Shown here piece by piece: positions 8,869 through 17,802 of a stretch of DNA of 64,000 nt. The translations under genes were made by a program, and so were the position numbers. The notes under the pieces are model-generated. The model was not told where the DNA came from. It did not search any database and worked only from the letters and a program-made list of their open reading frames with translations. The first letter of the stretch is position 1, and each line of letters starts with the position of its first letter. The stretch comes from Vampirovibrio chlorellavorus (GTDB taxonomy: Bacteria > Cyanobacteriota > Vampirovibrionia > Vampirovibrionales > Vampirovibrionaceae): positions 310,001 through 374,000 of the forward strand of contig CAIPMU010000011.1 in the NCBI GenBank assembly GCA_903866275.1, in the 5' to 3' direction.

Positions 8869-9987
8869 ATGAGCCCTACCCACACCATTGCCGTACTGCC
8901 CGGAGATGGCATTGGCCCCGAGATTATCGCCCAGGCCGTTCAGGTGCTGCACGCCTTTGAACAGAAATTCGGCGTCTCGTTCACCCTGGAATACGCCCCC
9001 ATTGGTGGGGCCGGTATCGACAGCGCCGGGGTTCCGCTGCCGGAAAGCACGCTTCAGCTGGCCAAATCTGCCGATGCGGTGCTGATGGGTTCCGTGGGCG
9101 ATTACAAGTACGACACGCTCGACCCCAAAATCCGCCCGGAGCAAGGATTGTTGCAAATTCGCAAGGCCCTGGGGCTGTATGCCAATCTGCGCCCCGTTAA
9201 AGGCTACGACTGCCTGTCCCATGTCTCGACCCTCAAACCGGAAGTGGTGAGTGGCATTGATGTAATGGTGGTGCGTGAGCTGACCGGGGGCATTTACTTT
9301 GGACAACCCCGTGGCCGGGAAGGCACCGGGAGCGAAGAGAAAGCTTACGACACCCTGGTGTATAGCCGCTCCGAAATTGAGCGCATTGCCAAAGTGGGCT
9401 TTGAAATGGCCATGAGCCGTCAGAAAAAACTGCTCTCGGTGGACAAGGCCAATGTGCTGGCCAGCTCCCAGCTCTGGCGCGACGTCGTCAGCGATATGGC
9501 GGTAGACTATCCTGAGGTAGAACTCTCTCACATGTACGTGGACAATGCGGCCATGCAGCTGATTCTGAACCCCCGTCAGTTTGACGTGATGTTGACTGAA
9601 AACATGTTTGGCGACATCCTCTCGGATGAAGCCAGCATGCTCACAGGCTCTTTGGGAATGCTGCCGAGTGCCAGCCTGGGTGAGCTTCGCCCCGACGGCA
9701 AGCGGAACGCCCTGTATGAACCATCGCATGGGTCAGCCCCCCAGTTTGCCGGAAAAGATCAGGTAAACCCCATCGCCACGATTTTATCGCTGGCCATGAT
9801 GCTGGAATACAGCTTTGGGTATGCCCAAGGGGCTGCCCAGATCGATACGGCCATTGCCCACGTGCTGGAAGCCGGGTATCGCACCTTCGATATTATGGGC
9901 GAAGGCGCCACTTTGGTAGGCACTGCCGAACTCGGCCAGCGAATTGCAGCTACACTGCTGGCATTGCCAGACCCTGTAACGGCTTAG
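8869..9987 (+). CDS. leuB: 3-isopropylmalate dehydrogenase
   Basis: 372 aa from the ATG at 8869, chosen because GGAG lies 8 nt upstream and the product then begins [18 protein letters not shown], the normal family N-terminus. LeuB oxidatively decarboxylates 3-isopropylmalate in leucine synthesis using NAD+. Visible motifs are the IGPEI start, [11 protein letters not shown] (substrate loop), the metal-site stretch [15 protein letters not shown], and [18 protein letters not shown] (cofactor site). No other leu genes are in the window. It is divergent from the malic enzyme and followed by a 426-bp gap. Confidence 0.96.
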   Translation: MSPTHTIAVLPGDGIGPEIIAQAVQVLHAFEQKFGVSFTLEYAPIGGAGIDSAGVPLPESTLQLAKSADAVLMGSVGDYKYDTLDPKIRPEQGLLQIRKALGLYANLRPVKGYDCLSHVSTLKPEVVSGIDVMVVRELTGGIYFGQPRGREGTGSEEKAYDTLVYSRSEIERIAKVGFEMAMSRQKKLLSVDKANVLASSQLWRDVVSDMAVDYPEVELSHMYVDNAAMQLILNPRQFDVMLTENMFGDILSDEASMLTGSLGMLPSASLGELRPDGKRNALYEPSHGSAPQFAGKDQVNPIATILSLAMMLEYSFGYAQGAAQIDTAIAHVLEAGYRTFDIMGEGATLVGTAELGQRIAATLLALPDPVTA

Positions 9988-10413
9988 CCTTAACAAACAG
10001 GGCCCTTCAAATGTAAAGACCCAGAATAGCATGTCAACTGCATGCTTTCAGGGTGTGGCTTCTGGATTAGCTCATGCGCTTGAAAGATCCAGCACTCCAG
10101 CACCAGTCTGTCCTGAGCTGACATGCGGATCGCTCCCCTCCAGGGATCGTCTCAGGTAACAATTCCAGACTCAGGCATTCCCAGCATGGCACAGAGGGCC
10201 TATGATCTTGCATGCTGTGAAAGGGGTACATGAACGCTATCCAAAACCAGCACTGGCGAGAGTACACCCATTAAATTGTAAACATAAATAAACAATTTTG
10301 TGGATGACTAACATCAAAATCAAACAAACGGGTTTTATGCAACTACGAGAGTAATAACCAATTCCAGATTAAACAAGCATACTTTGAGAGATAGCAGCAA
10401 AAGGAGCAACTAA
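9988..10413. other. Intergenic region, mostly featureless
   Basis: 426 bp after leuB. A hairpin AGCATG...CATGCT (10028-10046) has no real T-tract and is a poor terminator. The second half is AT-rich and leads into the strong ribosome site of the next small gene. I see no RNA gene or convincing ORF. Confidence 0.5.
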
Positions 10414-10725
10414 ATGAGCGAATTCCTTCGACGATTAGGTGGCATTACCCCACCCCAAGTTCAAAAAGCAGGCCCCGCAGGCGCCAATCCCGCTGGTGGC
10501 TCAAGCCCAAGTTCTCCCTTACTCTTTGGCAAGGCCGGCGTCGATAAATTTGAGTTTTCCACCGCTCCCTTGGCCACGAGTCATTCCGATGTAAAAAGCC
10601 TCGTTGGCAACATTGCCAAAATGCCCTTGCATGAAGCCAAAGGCCAATTGAACCCGAGCACCGTGGCTGGCTTGAATGCGGCTGCCAAAGATGCTCACTT
10701 CGAATTCCCGCCAATTGGTCAGTAA
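10414..10725 (+). CDS. Small hypothetical protein (103 aa)
   Basis: 103 aa, no signal peptide or membrane segment, unrecognised. The N-terminal half is rich in Pro, Gly, Ala and Ser, and the rest is polar. The AAAGGAG at the proper distance before the ATG is among the best ribosome-binding sites in this region, so I think the gene is real and translated. It stands alone between gaps of 426 and 312 bp. Function unknown. Confidence 0.65.
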   Translation: MSEFLRRLGGITPPQVQKAGPAGANPAGGSSPSSPLLFGKAGVDKFEFSTAPLATSHSDVKSLVGNIAKMPLHEAKGQLNPSTVAGLNAAAKDAHFEFPPIGQ

Positions 10726-11037
10726 CTTCTCAGAAGACAGCACCGAATTAGTGGGTTAAGCACGCAACAGTATCGAAACCACATGAAAGAAAATGGATAA
10801 TAGGCTCCATTGCATGGGTTCTGAATGGGAACACTTGCTTTGGGAATGGTTTGACAAGCTGGCATTACTAAAACAAATGAATCTGCAGGCTCGAACTGGG
10901 TGTGCTGCGCTATGAGGGCAGCCGGACACTCAGAGAACACGCAGTTTCCACAATATGCCAAGATTGCCCGGCGTTCAATTCCTCAAGCCTAAAAGACCGT
11001 GGTTCAGGCAATCGCGCCTTCATTATCACCGAGTAAA
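10726..11037. other. Intergenic region, nothing recognised
   Basis: 312 bp between the small gene and the end of the convergent ankyrin gene. I find no strong terminator, RNA gene or supported ORF. Confidence 0.5.
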
Positions 11038-12879
11038 CTAAACCCGTGTGGTGGCCCGCAGCATTTGCTCTGCCAACCGCAGCTTTTGCTCTGCCACAGG
11101 GTCTTTTAACTCACGAGCCAACTGCAATGGCGTGCAATTCTGAACAATCCCACCGATGTTGCAGCGAATGCTCTGATTCAAATCCACCTTTCCGGAGTCG
11201 AGCAAAATTTGCAGCATGGCATGATTACGGTGAGCCAAAGCCATAGATACTGGATTGAGTCCTTTGGACGGAGAATAATCAAATGCTTCGTTCAAATCCA
11301 CCTGCTTACAATAGGCCAGTACTTGCAAGGCCTCAGAGCATCCTAACTTACAGGCTGCTAGCAACGGCGTGTAACCCTGCTTGCCTATGCTGAGATCGAC
11401 ACCGGCCTTCTGAAGCGCCTGCAGCACTTCGGGAAGATTATTCGCGGCAGCCCAGATGGCCAAGGTATTGCCCGCCTCATCCACACGGGCACTAACATCA
11501 ATCTTGCCAGAATCTATCAAAAGGCATACAACCGGAATCTGGCTCCGCAAAACGGCCAAGGTTAGGGGCGTTTTGCCCTGATAGTTTCTTGCGTTCAGGT
11601 TCACCCGACCAGATTGGATTAAAGCCTGCAAGGCTTTAGGCTGCCCCAAACGAGCGGCATCATGTGCAGGCGTATTACCCCGATGATCAATAGCATCCAG
11701 TCGAGCGCGACCAGAGGCAATGAATTGCTGGAATATTTGAAGGCGATCATCTTTTGCCGCATGATGCACAGGGGTTTGACCATTACGGTCCGGTTGATTC
11801 TCATCCGCCCCGGCATCCAGCAAAAGCTGACACATGTCTGGCTCATTCAATCGCGTGGCTAAAGCCAGCATTGTCTCTTCCAACTCTCCGGTTTTCTGGT
11901 TCACCTCCAGCCATCCCGTATCAATCAGTGCCTCTAAAATAGACAGATCACCGACTTTCACCGCTAGCGTCCCAGGGGTATCGCTTTTACGAACCCCAAT
12001 ATTAGGATTCATCAAGCGGGAATCCAAAAAAGTCTGAAACGTGGGAGAGTAGCCTTTCATCGCCATGACCATCAAAGGGGTATACCCGTGGCCATCCCGC
12101 AGAATACTCAAATTCAAGCCTGCCTGATCCGCCACGCAAAGCCGCCTTAAAACGGTTTCCTGGCGAGAGTGCCGTGACAACCCGCGCAAGAACTCAAAAA
12201 AATCGCACTTTGGCGCAGAGGAATCATACAGTTTTTCAATGCAGCGCACCTGAGAACGCACAATGCCTTCCAGACGTTTTCGCTCAGTGAGAGGCAAATC
12301 CGCTCGTCCCTGCAGTAACTTCTGTAAACCCAGCTCATTGCCGCACAGGGCAGCATCCTGCAACCGTTCATTGGTCACCCGGACACCCTTGGCCAGCAAC
12401 GCATCCACAGCGTCGCCATTATGCGCCCACAATGCCGCTTCCATGGTAACCTGCCCGGTTTTTTGAGCGACCGGTAAATTAAAATTCATGCGCGACAATA
12501 ATTTTTTGAACAACCAGGGCCGTTCACTCCGGATCGCTGAAACCAGAGCCGGCTCCCCCTTACCGCTGAATTCATAAGGATCTGCACTGTGCTTCAAAAA
12601 CAGATCAATTTTATGAGCCTGTCTCAATGCCTTTTGACTTCCGTACCGAGCCAACAAAAAAGAATCCACACTCTCCTGAAAAAGTTCCGGGCGATTTTGA
12701 AGCACGACCGCCAGGGCTTCCGCAGGCATAGCACCATCACGTCTCTTGGCATCACTCGATAAATCCGAACGAGCTGGCTGGTGGGCAGGAACAGTCACAG
12801 AAAGCAAAGCAGCGTGTCCTTTCAAGGTTGCAGTGTCAGTGGTCATGGTTTTGGGCACACGGTTTTTGTGCAAATTCAT
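11038..12879 (-). CDS. Ankyrin-repeat protein
   Basis: 613 aa with about ten ankyrin repeats through the C-terminal two thirds. Clear units include NGQTPVHHAA, RGNTPAHDAA, QGKTPLTLAV and KQGYTPLLAA, spaced 33-35 residues. The N-terminal 200 residues contain weaker helical repeats. There is no signal peptide or membrane segment, so it is cytosolic or exported by a non-Sec route. Ankyrin repeats bind proteins; long bacterial examples are common in host-associated and predatory bacteria, so an effector role is possible but unproven. The start may be the first ATG or the one 12 codons on (MTTDTATLKG); neither has a good ribosome site. Confidence 0.85.
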   Translation of the reverse strand: MNLHKNRVPKTMTTDTATLKGHAALLSVTVPAHQPARSDLSSDAKRRDGAMPAEALAVVLQNRPELFQESVDSFLLARYGSQKALRQAHKIDLFLKHSADPYEFSGKGEPALVSAIRSERPWLFKKLLSRMNFNLPVAQKTGQVTMEAALWAHNGDAVDALLAKGVRVTNERLQDAALCGNELGLQKLLQGRADLPLTERKRLEGIVRSQVRCIEKLYDSSAPKCDFFEFLRGLSRHSRQETVLRRLCVADQAGLNLSILRDGHGYTPLMVMAMKGYSPTFQTFLDSRLMNPNIGVRKSDTPGTLAVKVGDLSILEALIDTGWLEVNQKTGELEETMLALATRLNEPDMCQLLLDAGADENQPDRNGQTPVHHAAKDDRLQIFQQFIASGRARLDAIDHRGNTPAHDAARLGQPKALQALIQSGRVNLNARNYQGKTPLTLAVLRSQIPVVCLLIDSGKIDVSARVDEAGNTLAIWAAANNLPEVLQALQKAGVDLSIGKQGYTPLLAACKLGCSEALQVLAYCKQVDLNEAFDYSPSKGLNPVSMALAHRNHAMLQILLDSGKVDLNQSIRCNIGGIVQNCTPLQLARELKDPVAEQKLRLAEQMLRATTRV

Positions 12880-12935
12880 TAGGCATGCCTGAAGGAATAC
12901 AAGGATTCAAACCGGTACCCGACAAGCAGAGGCCC

Positions 12936-14438
12936 CTACTTATTGGTCGCGTCCACCGATACAGGCTGACCTTTTTTGTTCAGTATCGGCAAGCCGGAAG
13001 GCAAGACGTTTTGCAGGGCCCGGTCCACATCCAGACGACTCTCGGCAGTTTTTCCGGCAGGACCGGAAGGCAGCTTACTCGCCAGCAAAATCATACCGAT
13101 GGCGGCTACCATAATACCGCCGGTCACCCAGCTGCTATCGGCCATGCTATCCAGGCCAATTAAAATCCCGGCCAACGCACTGGAGACATAGGAGGCCATC
13201 GTCCCGCACAGCAAAGCGCGCAAGCCCAGCTCGGCCAAATCTTTCTTGCGGGAGGGGGCCATTTGCCCAATGCCGCCAATCTGCATGGCGATAGAACTGA
13301 AGTTGGCAAAACCGCAAAGAGCCACACTGACAATGGCGAGCGATTTAGGGTTCAGGGTGTGGTTGGCAATCATGGGGGCCAGTTGCGCATAAGAGACAAA
13401 CTCGTTAACCACCATCTTGGTGCCCATCAAACCGCCGACGACGCGGGCATCCTGCATAGGAACGCCCAAGGCAATGGCCAACAGGGAAAACACACTCCCC
13501 AAAATGCTATTCAGCGACAAATGATTGAGATCCAAGCCCACCGGGGTCAGGGTCAGTCCGGCCCCAGCCAGCATCAGGCCCAGCTTGCCCACACCGAAAT
13601 CCACCATGCTGATCAGGGCGATAAAGCCAATGAGCATGGCGCACACGTTCAAGCCAATTTTCAAGCCTTCGGAAGCCCCACGGGCAGCCGCATCAATCAG
13701 GTTGACGCTTTCTTTTTTAATCTCCAGCTTCACTTGCCCACGGGTCTGAGATTGCTCGGTTTCCGGGTAGACCAATTTGGCCATCACCAGGGCGCCGGGC
13801 ACTGCCATCAGGCTGGCCGTCAGTAAAAATTCAGCGGGGATGCCCATCTGAATATACACCGCCATCACCCCACCGGCGATACAGGCCATACTGCCTGCCA
13901 TCACGGCCAACAATTCCGAACGGGTCATGGAATCCAGATAGGGTTTCACCAGCAACTGGGCTTCAATCTGGCCCACAAAAATGCTGGCCGCATTCGAGAG
14001 CGCCTCAGATCCGCTGGCCCCCATGATTTTATAGACCAGCCAGGCCACCCATTTGACCACGCGCTGCATAATCCCCAAGTGGTATGAAATACTGACCAGC
14101 GCAGCCACAAAAATAATAGTCGGCACCAGTTTAAAGGCAAAGATAAAGCCACTACCCGGCCCAAAAACCTGATCAATCTGGGCGGGCTTGGACACCAGAA
14201 AGCCGAACACAAAGCCCGCGCCCTCGTTCGAGAAACTCAGCAGCTTCTCAATGCCCTGGCCGATCGTATGAAAGAGTTCGCGGCCAATGGGCACTTTCAG
14301 GCAAAAGACCGCCAACAAGACTTGCAAGGACAACCCGCTGACAATGAGACGCCAATTAATCGCCCGGCGATTGTTGGACATGAAGTAGGCAAACCCCAAC
14401 AAGGTGAAAATCCCAATCAGGCCGGTAAATTGGCTCAT
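12936..14438 (-). CDS. nupC: Concentrative nucleoside transporter (CNT/NupC family)
   Basis: 500 aa integral inner-membrane protein, longer than the usual 400-425. It imports nucleosides with Na+ or H+. Diagnostic motifs are GQIEAQLLVKPYL (nucleoside/ion site, first half) and LGVPMQDARVVGGLMGTKMV followed by NEFVSYAQL (second half). The hydrophobic segments are arranged as in CNT proteins. A polar insertion (about 225-250) and a C-terminal hydrophilic tail account for the extra length. The ATG at 14438 is favoured because AAGGAT sits 8 nt upstream; a GTG two codons earlier lies too close to it. A 12-bp direct repeat upstream may be an operator. Substrate preference is not resolvable from sequence. 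Confidence 0.92.
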   Translation of the reverse strand: MSQFTGLIGIFTLLGFAYFMSNNRRAINWRLIVSGLSLQVLLAVFCLKVPIGRELFHTIGQGIEKLLSFSNEGAGFVFGFLVSKPAQIDQVFGPGSGFIFAFKLVPTIIFVAALVSISYHLGIMQRVVKWVAWLVYKIMGASGSEALSNAASIFVGQIEAQLLVKPYLDSMTRSELLAVMAGSMACIAGGVMAVYIQMGIPAEFLLTASLMAVPGALVMAKLVYPETEQSQTRGQVKLEIKKESVNLIDAAARGASEGLKIGLNVCAMLIGFIALISMVDFGVGKLGLMLAGAGLTLTPVGLDLNHLSLNSILGSVFSLLAIALGVPMQDARVVGGLMGTKMVVNEFVSYAQLAPMIANHTLNPKSLAIVSVALCGFANFSSIAMQIGGIGQMAPSRKKDLAELGLRALLCGTMASYVSSALAGILIGLDSMADSSWVTGGIMVAAIGMILLASKLPSGPAGKTAESRLDVDRALQNVLPSGLPILNKKGQPVSVDATNK

Positions 14439-14459
14439 GTGCACAAATCCTTCAGCAGT

Positions 14460-14488
14460 GTCATCTAAAACAGATAGTCATCTAAAAC
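14460..14488 (-). promoter_or_regulatory. 12-bp direct repeat upstream of nupC
   Basis: GTCATCTAAAAC occurs twice (14460-14471 and 14477-14488), a 17-bp period with a 5-bp spacer, about 20 bp ahead of the transporter start. Exact tandem spacing of this kind suggests a regulator binding site. The regulator is unknown. The rest of the 14445-14774 gap holds nothing recognisable apart from the folC promoter. Confidence 0.45.
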
Positions 14489-14707
14489 CGGGACCCCACC
14501 AAAAATTGCAACGCCTCAGGCTTTGCGAAACACCACCACAGAAATCAAGGCATCGGCCCGAGCGGACGAGGCGGGAGAGGGAGGGTTCAAAACCCCTTTA
14601 CTTTAACAGGAACATAAACCCATTGCGCCGCCTCAGTCTCATGCAATAACCACTCAACCCCTCGCCCGGCAGTAGGGTCGTAACACAACCCGATCGAAAG
14701 ACTGCCA

Positions 14708-14736
14708 TTGCCAGCCTTACCCTCACTGGGTATGAT
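14708..14736 (+). promoter_or_regulatory. Sigma-70-type promoter of folC
   Basis: TTGCCA (14708-14713), 17-bp spacer, TATGAT (14731-14736). Transcription would start near 14743, about 30 nt before the folC ATG. Confidence 0.65.
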
Positions 14737-14774
14737 GGCGTGCATACAACCCCAATTCTGGAGTTTGCCTGCCC

Positions 14775-16151
14775 ATGTCTGCCTACTCTCCCACGCCCCA
14801 TTCCATCACGGAACCCCTGCTCACTTACGATGACACCTTGCAGTTTCTGGACGGGCTGGATGTTTCCGCCATGAAACTGGGACTGGATCGGGTGCGCCAA
14901 TTGCTGGACACGCTGGGAAATCCGCAAGATGCCTTGCCCACGGTGCATATTGCAGGTACCAACGGTAAGGGCTCCGTCACGGCGATGCTGGGCTCCATCC
15001 TCAAATTCGCCAGCTACAGCGTGGGCACGTTTACCAGCCCCCACCTCATTCATGTCCGGGAGCGCATTGCCATCAACGGGAATCCCATCCTGCCGGATGA
15101 CTTTGTGTTGGAAGCCAACGCCATCAAGGCCCATCTGGAAGCTCTGGATTGGCCTCGGGAAGACTGGCCCACCTACTTTGAATACCTGAATGTGATGGCC
15201 TATCAGTATTTCAAGCGCAAGGGCGTGGATCTCCTTGTGGTGGAAACCGGACTGGGTGGACGACTGGATTCCACCAATGTGGTGAAACATCCCAACCTCA
15301 CCGTGATTACCGGCATCGGTATGGATCACATGCAACACTTGGGCGATACGTTGGCCAAAATCGCCCGCGAGAAAGCTGGCATCCTCAAGCCGGGTACCCC
15401 GCTGGTGCTGGGCTGTAACATCCCCGAGGAAGCCAGAACGGCCATTCTGGAGCGAGTGGCGGAAGTCAACGTACCCATGGTGCAAGCGCACGCCGATGGC
15501 CTGAAAATTGGTCCCGCCTCACAAGCCAAAACCGGTCTGATGATTCAGAATCAGGCCACCTTGCAGACCTATCGGCTTTCCCTGTTGGGGCCGTACCAAA
15601 AAGCTAATCTGGCCGTGGTGCTGGCCAGCGTGCATCAACTCCGCCTGCAAGGCTATGAGATTGATGAAGAGGCCATTCGCGACGGGCTAGCCCATACGTA
15701 CTGGCCGGTGCGCTTTCAATACTTCGATGCCCAACGATTGGTGCTGGATGGGTCTCACAACCCGGACGGCTTTGCCACGCTGGAAGAGAGCCTGCGGCTT
15801 TATTTTTCTGAAACACCCAAACTGTGGCTGATTAGCCTTCGCAACAACCGGGATCCCCAAGCCCTGATAGATACCATCGCCCAGCTGGGTCGCCCGTTGG
15901 GGGTGGTCGTGACCCAAGCCTTCCCGCAGCGCTTGTATCATGAGCCCGAAACCTTAGCAGCACTGGCTCGGCAAGCCTTTGGTCCCGAGTTACCGCTCGT
16001 CATCACCGAAACACCCACCGATGGCCTGGCCGAACTGCAAGGCTTGCAGCAGGATTACGCGGATGAAGAACCGCTGGGCATCATCACCGGTTCACTCTAC
16101 ACCGCCGGGGAGATCCTGCATTGCCTGGAACGCGGCCACGCCAGCCGCTGA
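14775..16151 (+). CDS. folC: Dihydrofolate synthase / folylpolyglutamate synthase
   Basis: 458 aa Mur-ligase-family enzyme that adds glutamate to dihydropteroate and to folates, in the cytosol. The ATP loop is HIAGTNGKGSVTAML (about 55-69). ETGLGGRLDSTN is the second family motif, followed by the conserved VITGIGMDHMQHLGDTL. The C-terminal domain begins with LVLDGSHNPDGF. A GGAG lies about 12 nt before the ATG and a good promoter at 14708-14736. Stand-alone gene. Confidence 0.95.
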   Translation: MSAYSPTPHSITEPLLTYDDTLQFLDGLDVSAMKLGLDRVRQLLDTLGNPQDALPTVHIAGTNGKGSVTAMLGSILKFASYSVGTFTSPHLIHVRERIAINGNPILPDDFVLEANAIKAHLEALDWPREDWPTYFEYLNVMAYQYFKRKGVDLLVVETGLGGRLDSTNVVKHPNLTVITGIGMDHMQHLGDTLAKIAREKAGILKPGTPLVLGCNIPEEARTAILERVAEVNVPMVQAHADGLKIGPASQAKTGLMIQNQATLQTYRLSLLGPYQKANLAVVLASVHQLRLQGYEIDEEAIRDGLAHTYWPVRFQYFDAQRLVLDGSHNPDGFATLEESLRLYFSETPKLWLISLRNNRDPQALIDTIAQLGRPLGVVVTQAFPQRLYHEPETLAALARQAFGPELPLVITETPTDGLAELQGLQQDYADEEPLGIITGSLYTAGEILHCLERGHASR

Positions 16152-16212
16152 GCTTCTAGCCCATTCTATATGAGTGTATTAAAACGTTACGTTTACATAT
16201 TGTTGTAGTCGG

Positions 16213-16241
16213 TTGCGAGGGGTAAAACCCGCGCCTATACT
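16213..16241 (+). promoter_or_regulatory. Sigma-70-type promoter of the 16492-dcd-tyrA unit
   Basis: TTGCGA (16213-16218), 17-bp spacer, TATACT (16236-16241). It sits upstream of the three same-strand genes at 16492-19371. The start near 16248 gives a leader of about 240 nt if the 16492 start is right, which also argues that translation could begin earlier. Confidence 0.65.
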
Positions 16242-16491
16242 AGGGTGAACTTCACTCGGCGTTTCGTTGTATAAGCTGAGCCCATCGGCTCGCACTTTTG
16301 AAACTAGCCAGGGAAAGAGCCTCATTTTTTCACGGCTTGAAGGGTTGGAACGTCCACCTGTTCAAATAGCGCCCCAGGATCGGTTTTCACTCCAATCGAG
16401 AAAGCAAGCATTCACAAACTCAGGGTTGCGGATGAAAACACCATCGCATCAAGCCCACCAGCCCATGAAACAAGGAAGAGAGACAGCCCCC

Positions 16492-17778
16492 ATGCAGAAA
16501 ACTTTTCTCAAATTTATCGTCTTTGAACTGGTGGAACGCATTGCGCGGTACCGATTGCTGTTGAACGAGTGCGACGATGCCCTGCAAAAAAGCGCCCCTG
16601 GTCTGAAACAAAGTCTGCATGCTGCGGCCGATGAGCTGGAAGCGCGTTTCCTCTCCCAGAAGCCCCTGCTAAACAAGTTGTTCAGCGAGAGCACCGCGGG
16701 CAGCAAGCAAGCACCTGCGGGCCTGGAACCCTTGATCGATGAGATTCACGCCCGGCTGGGACAAATCAGCCGTTTGCTGATTCATCTAAAACCGCTGGAA
16801 GTGGAAGCGGAAACCCTGCTCTTCCTGAAAGATATTTTACCCGCCGAACTGATTAAAGAAGCGGGCGAGCAGTCCGTGTTTCTTTCCCCGGAGGGCGAAG
16901 CGGACATTTGGGCGCAGCACTTGCTGCCCAACGTGCTGGTGGACACCTTATCCATCCTGCAAAAGAACAACCCGCTGGGCTGGGTGGGCTTAACCCGCGG
17001 TTTTAGCCGCCATCTGCTGGAAAATGCGTCCTCGCTGGAAGCCTTGAAGCTGGACTTACTGAAATCTGAAAAGAAAAAGCACACGGGCGTCACCGAAGAG
17101 TTAGTGGAAAGCCTGTTGCGCCATGCGGTGAGCTTGCGTCTGGTGGGGCCTGCCTATTACTTCCATGCCCTCAGCGACGCGGTGTTCACCCACGATGAAG
17201 CTTTTCTGCACTTCGTGGAACCGGCTCTCTTTTTCGGGCTGAATCACCAAAACTTTACCCACAAGAGCCTGGTGATTATGCATGAGGCTTGCGAGCGTTC
17301 CAAGCCCAGCAGCGATGGTGAAAACGCCGTGTTGCCGCTGACCGAAGAGACACTGGCTAACGTCTTCCGGGCCATTGAGAAATTAATCCCCACCAAGTAC
17401 GCCTTTCAGGAAAAACATATGGAGCGGGCCATCCAGCTGCAAGAACGCCTGAGTCAGGGCGTGATGCTGAGCAGCAGCCCTATGTATCCCGTGGAGGAAG
17501 TGGCTGAAGTGCTGGAGAGCACGCGCCACCGGGAAGACTTCTCGATTTATGCGCCTTTGGCCATGCTGACCGAGTATCCCCACACCCCCCGAGAGATTGT
17601 GAACGCGGGTTGGTTGCACAAAATGGAGCGTGGCCCGGTGTGGTTATACACCATTCTGAACGAGCCCCATCCCGAGGGGTTTTCTAAGGTATCCGACCTG
17701 CTGAGCTACCAGGACCACTTGCTACGCAAGTCCATTGAGGTGTCTGAAGTGCACCGTGTCCTGGTTTGTGGCGGTTAA
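16492..17778 (+). CDS. Conserved-looking hypothetical protein upstream of dcd
   Basis: 428 aa from the ATG at 16492. The frame is open back to a TTG at 16267, with other ATGs at 16432 and 16465. I prefer 16492 because GGAAGAG lies ahead of it and the residues before it look non-globular. The protein is soluble and mostly helical, with no signal peptide or membrane segment and no family I recognise. The central part is His/Phe-rich (AVFTHDEAFLHFVEPALFF), and the C-terminal part contains many acidic helices. The dcd gene begins 24 nt after its stop and shares its promoter, so a nucleotide- or metabolism-linked role is possible but unsupported. Confidence 0.75.
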   Translation: MQKTFLKFIVFELVERIARYRLLLNECDDALQKSAPGLKQSLHAAADELEARFLSQKPLLNKLFSESTAGSKQAPAGLEPLIDEIHARLGQISRLLIHLKPLEVEAETLLFLKDILPAELIKEAGEQSVFLSPEGEADIWAQHLLPNVLVDTLSILQKNNPLGWVGLTRGFSRHLLENASSLEALKLDLLKSEKKKHTGVTEELVESLLRHAVSLRLVGPAYYFHALSDAVFTHDEAFLHFVEPALFFGLNHQNFTHKSLVIMHEACERSKPSSDGENAVLPLTEETLANVFRAIEKLIPTKYAFQEKHMERAIQLQERLSQGVMLSSSPMYPVEEVAEVLESTRHREDFSIYAPLAMLTEYPHTPREIVNAGWLHKMERGPVWLYTILNEPHPEGFSKVSDLLSYQDHLLRKSIEVSEVHRVLVCGG

Positions 17779-17802
17779 TTTGAGAGAGCGAGGTTTTTAA
17801 CC

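Noticed and set aside
8689-9729. Long open frame antisense to leuB
   Set aside because: LeuB is unambiguous; the antisense translation is His/Gln-rich shadow sequence.
10028-10046. AGCATG...CATGCT hairpin after leuB as a terminator
   Set aside because: Stem of 6 bp with half GC and no T-tract; not convincing.
14598-15491. Long open frame antisense to folC
   Set aside because: Covers the folC promoter and P-loop region; no protein motifs of its own.
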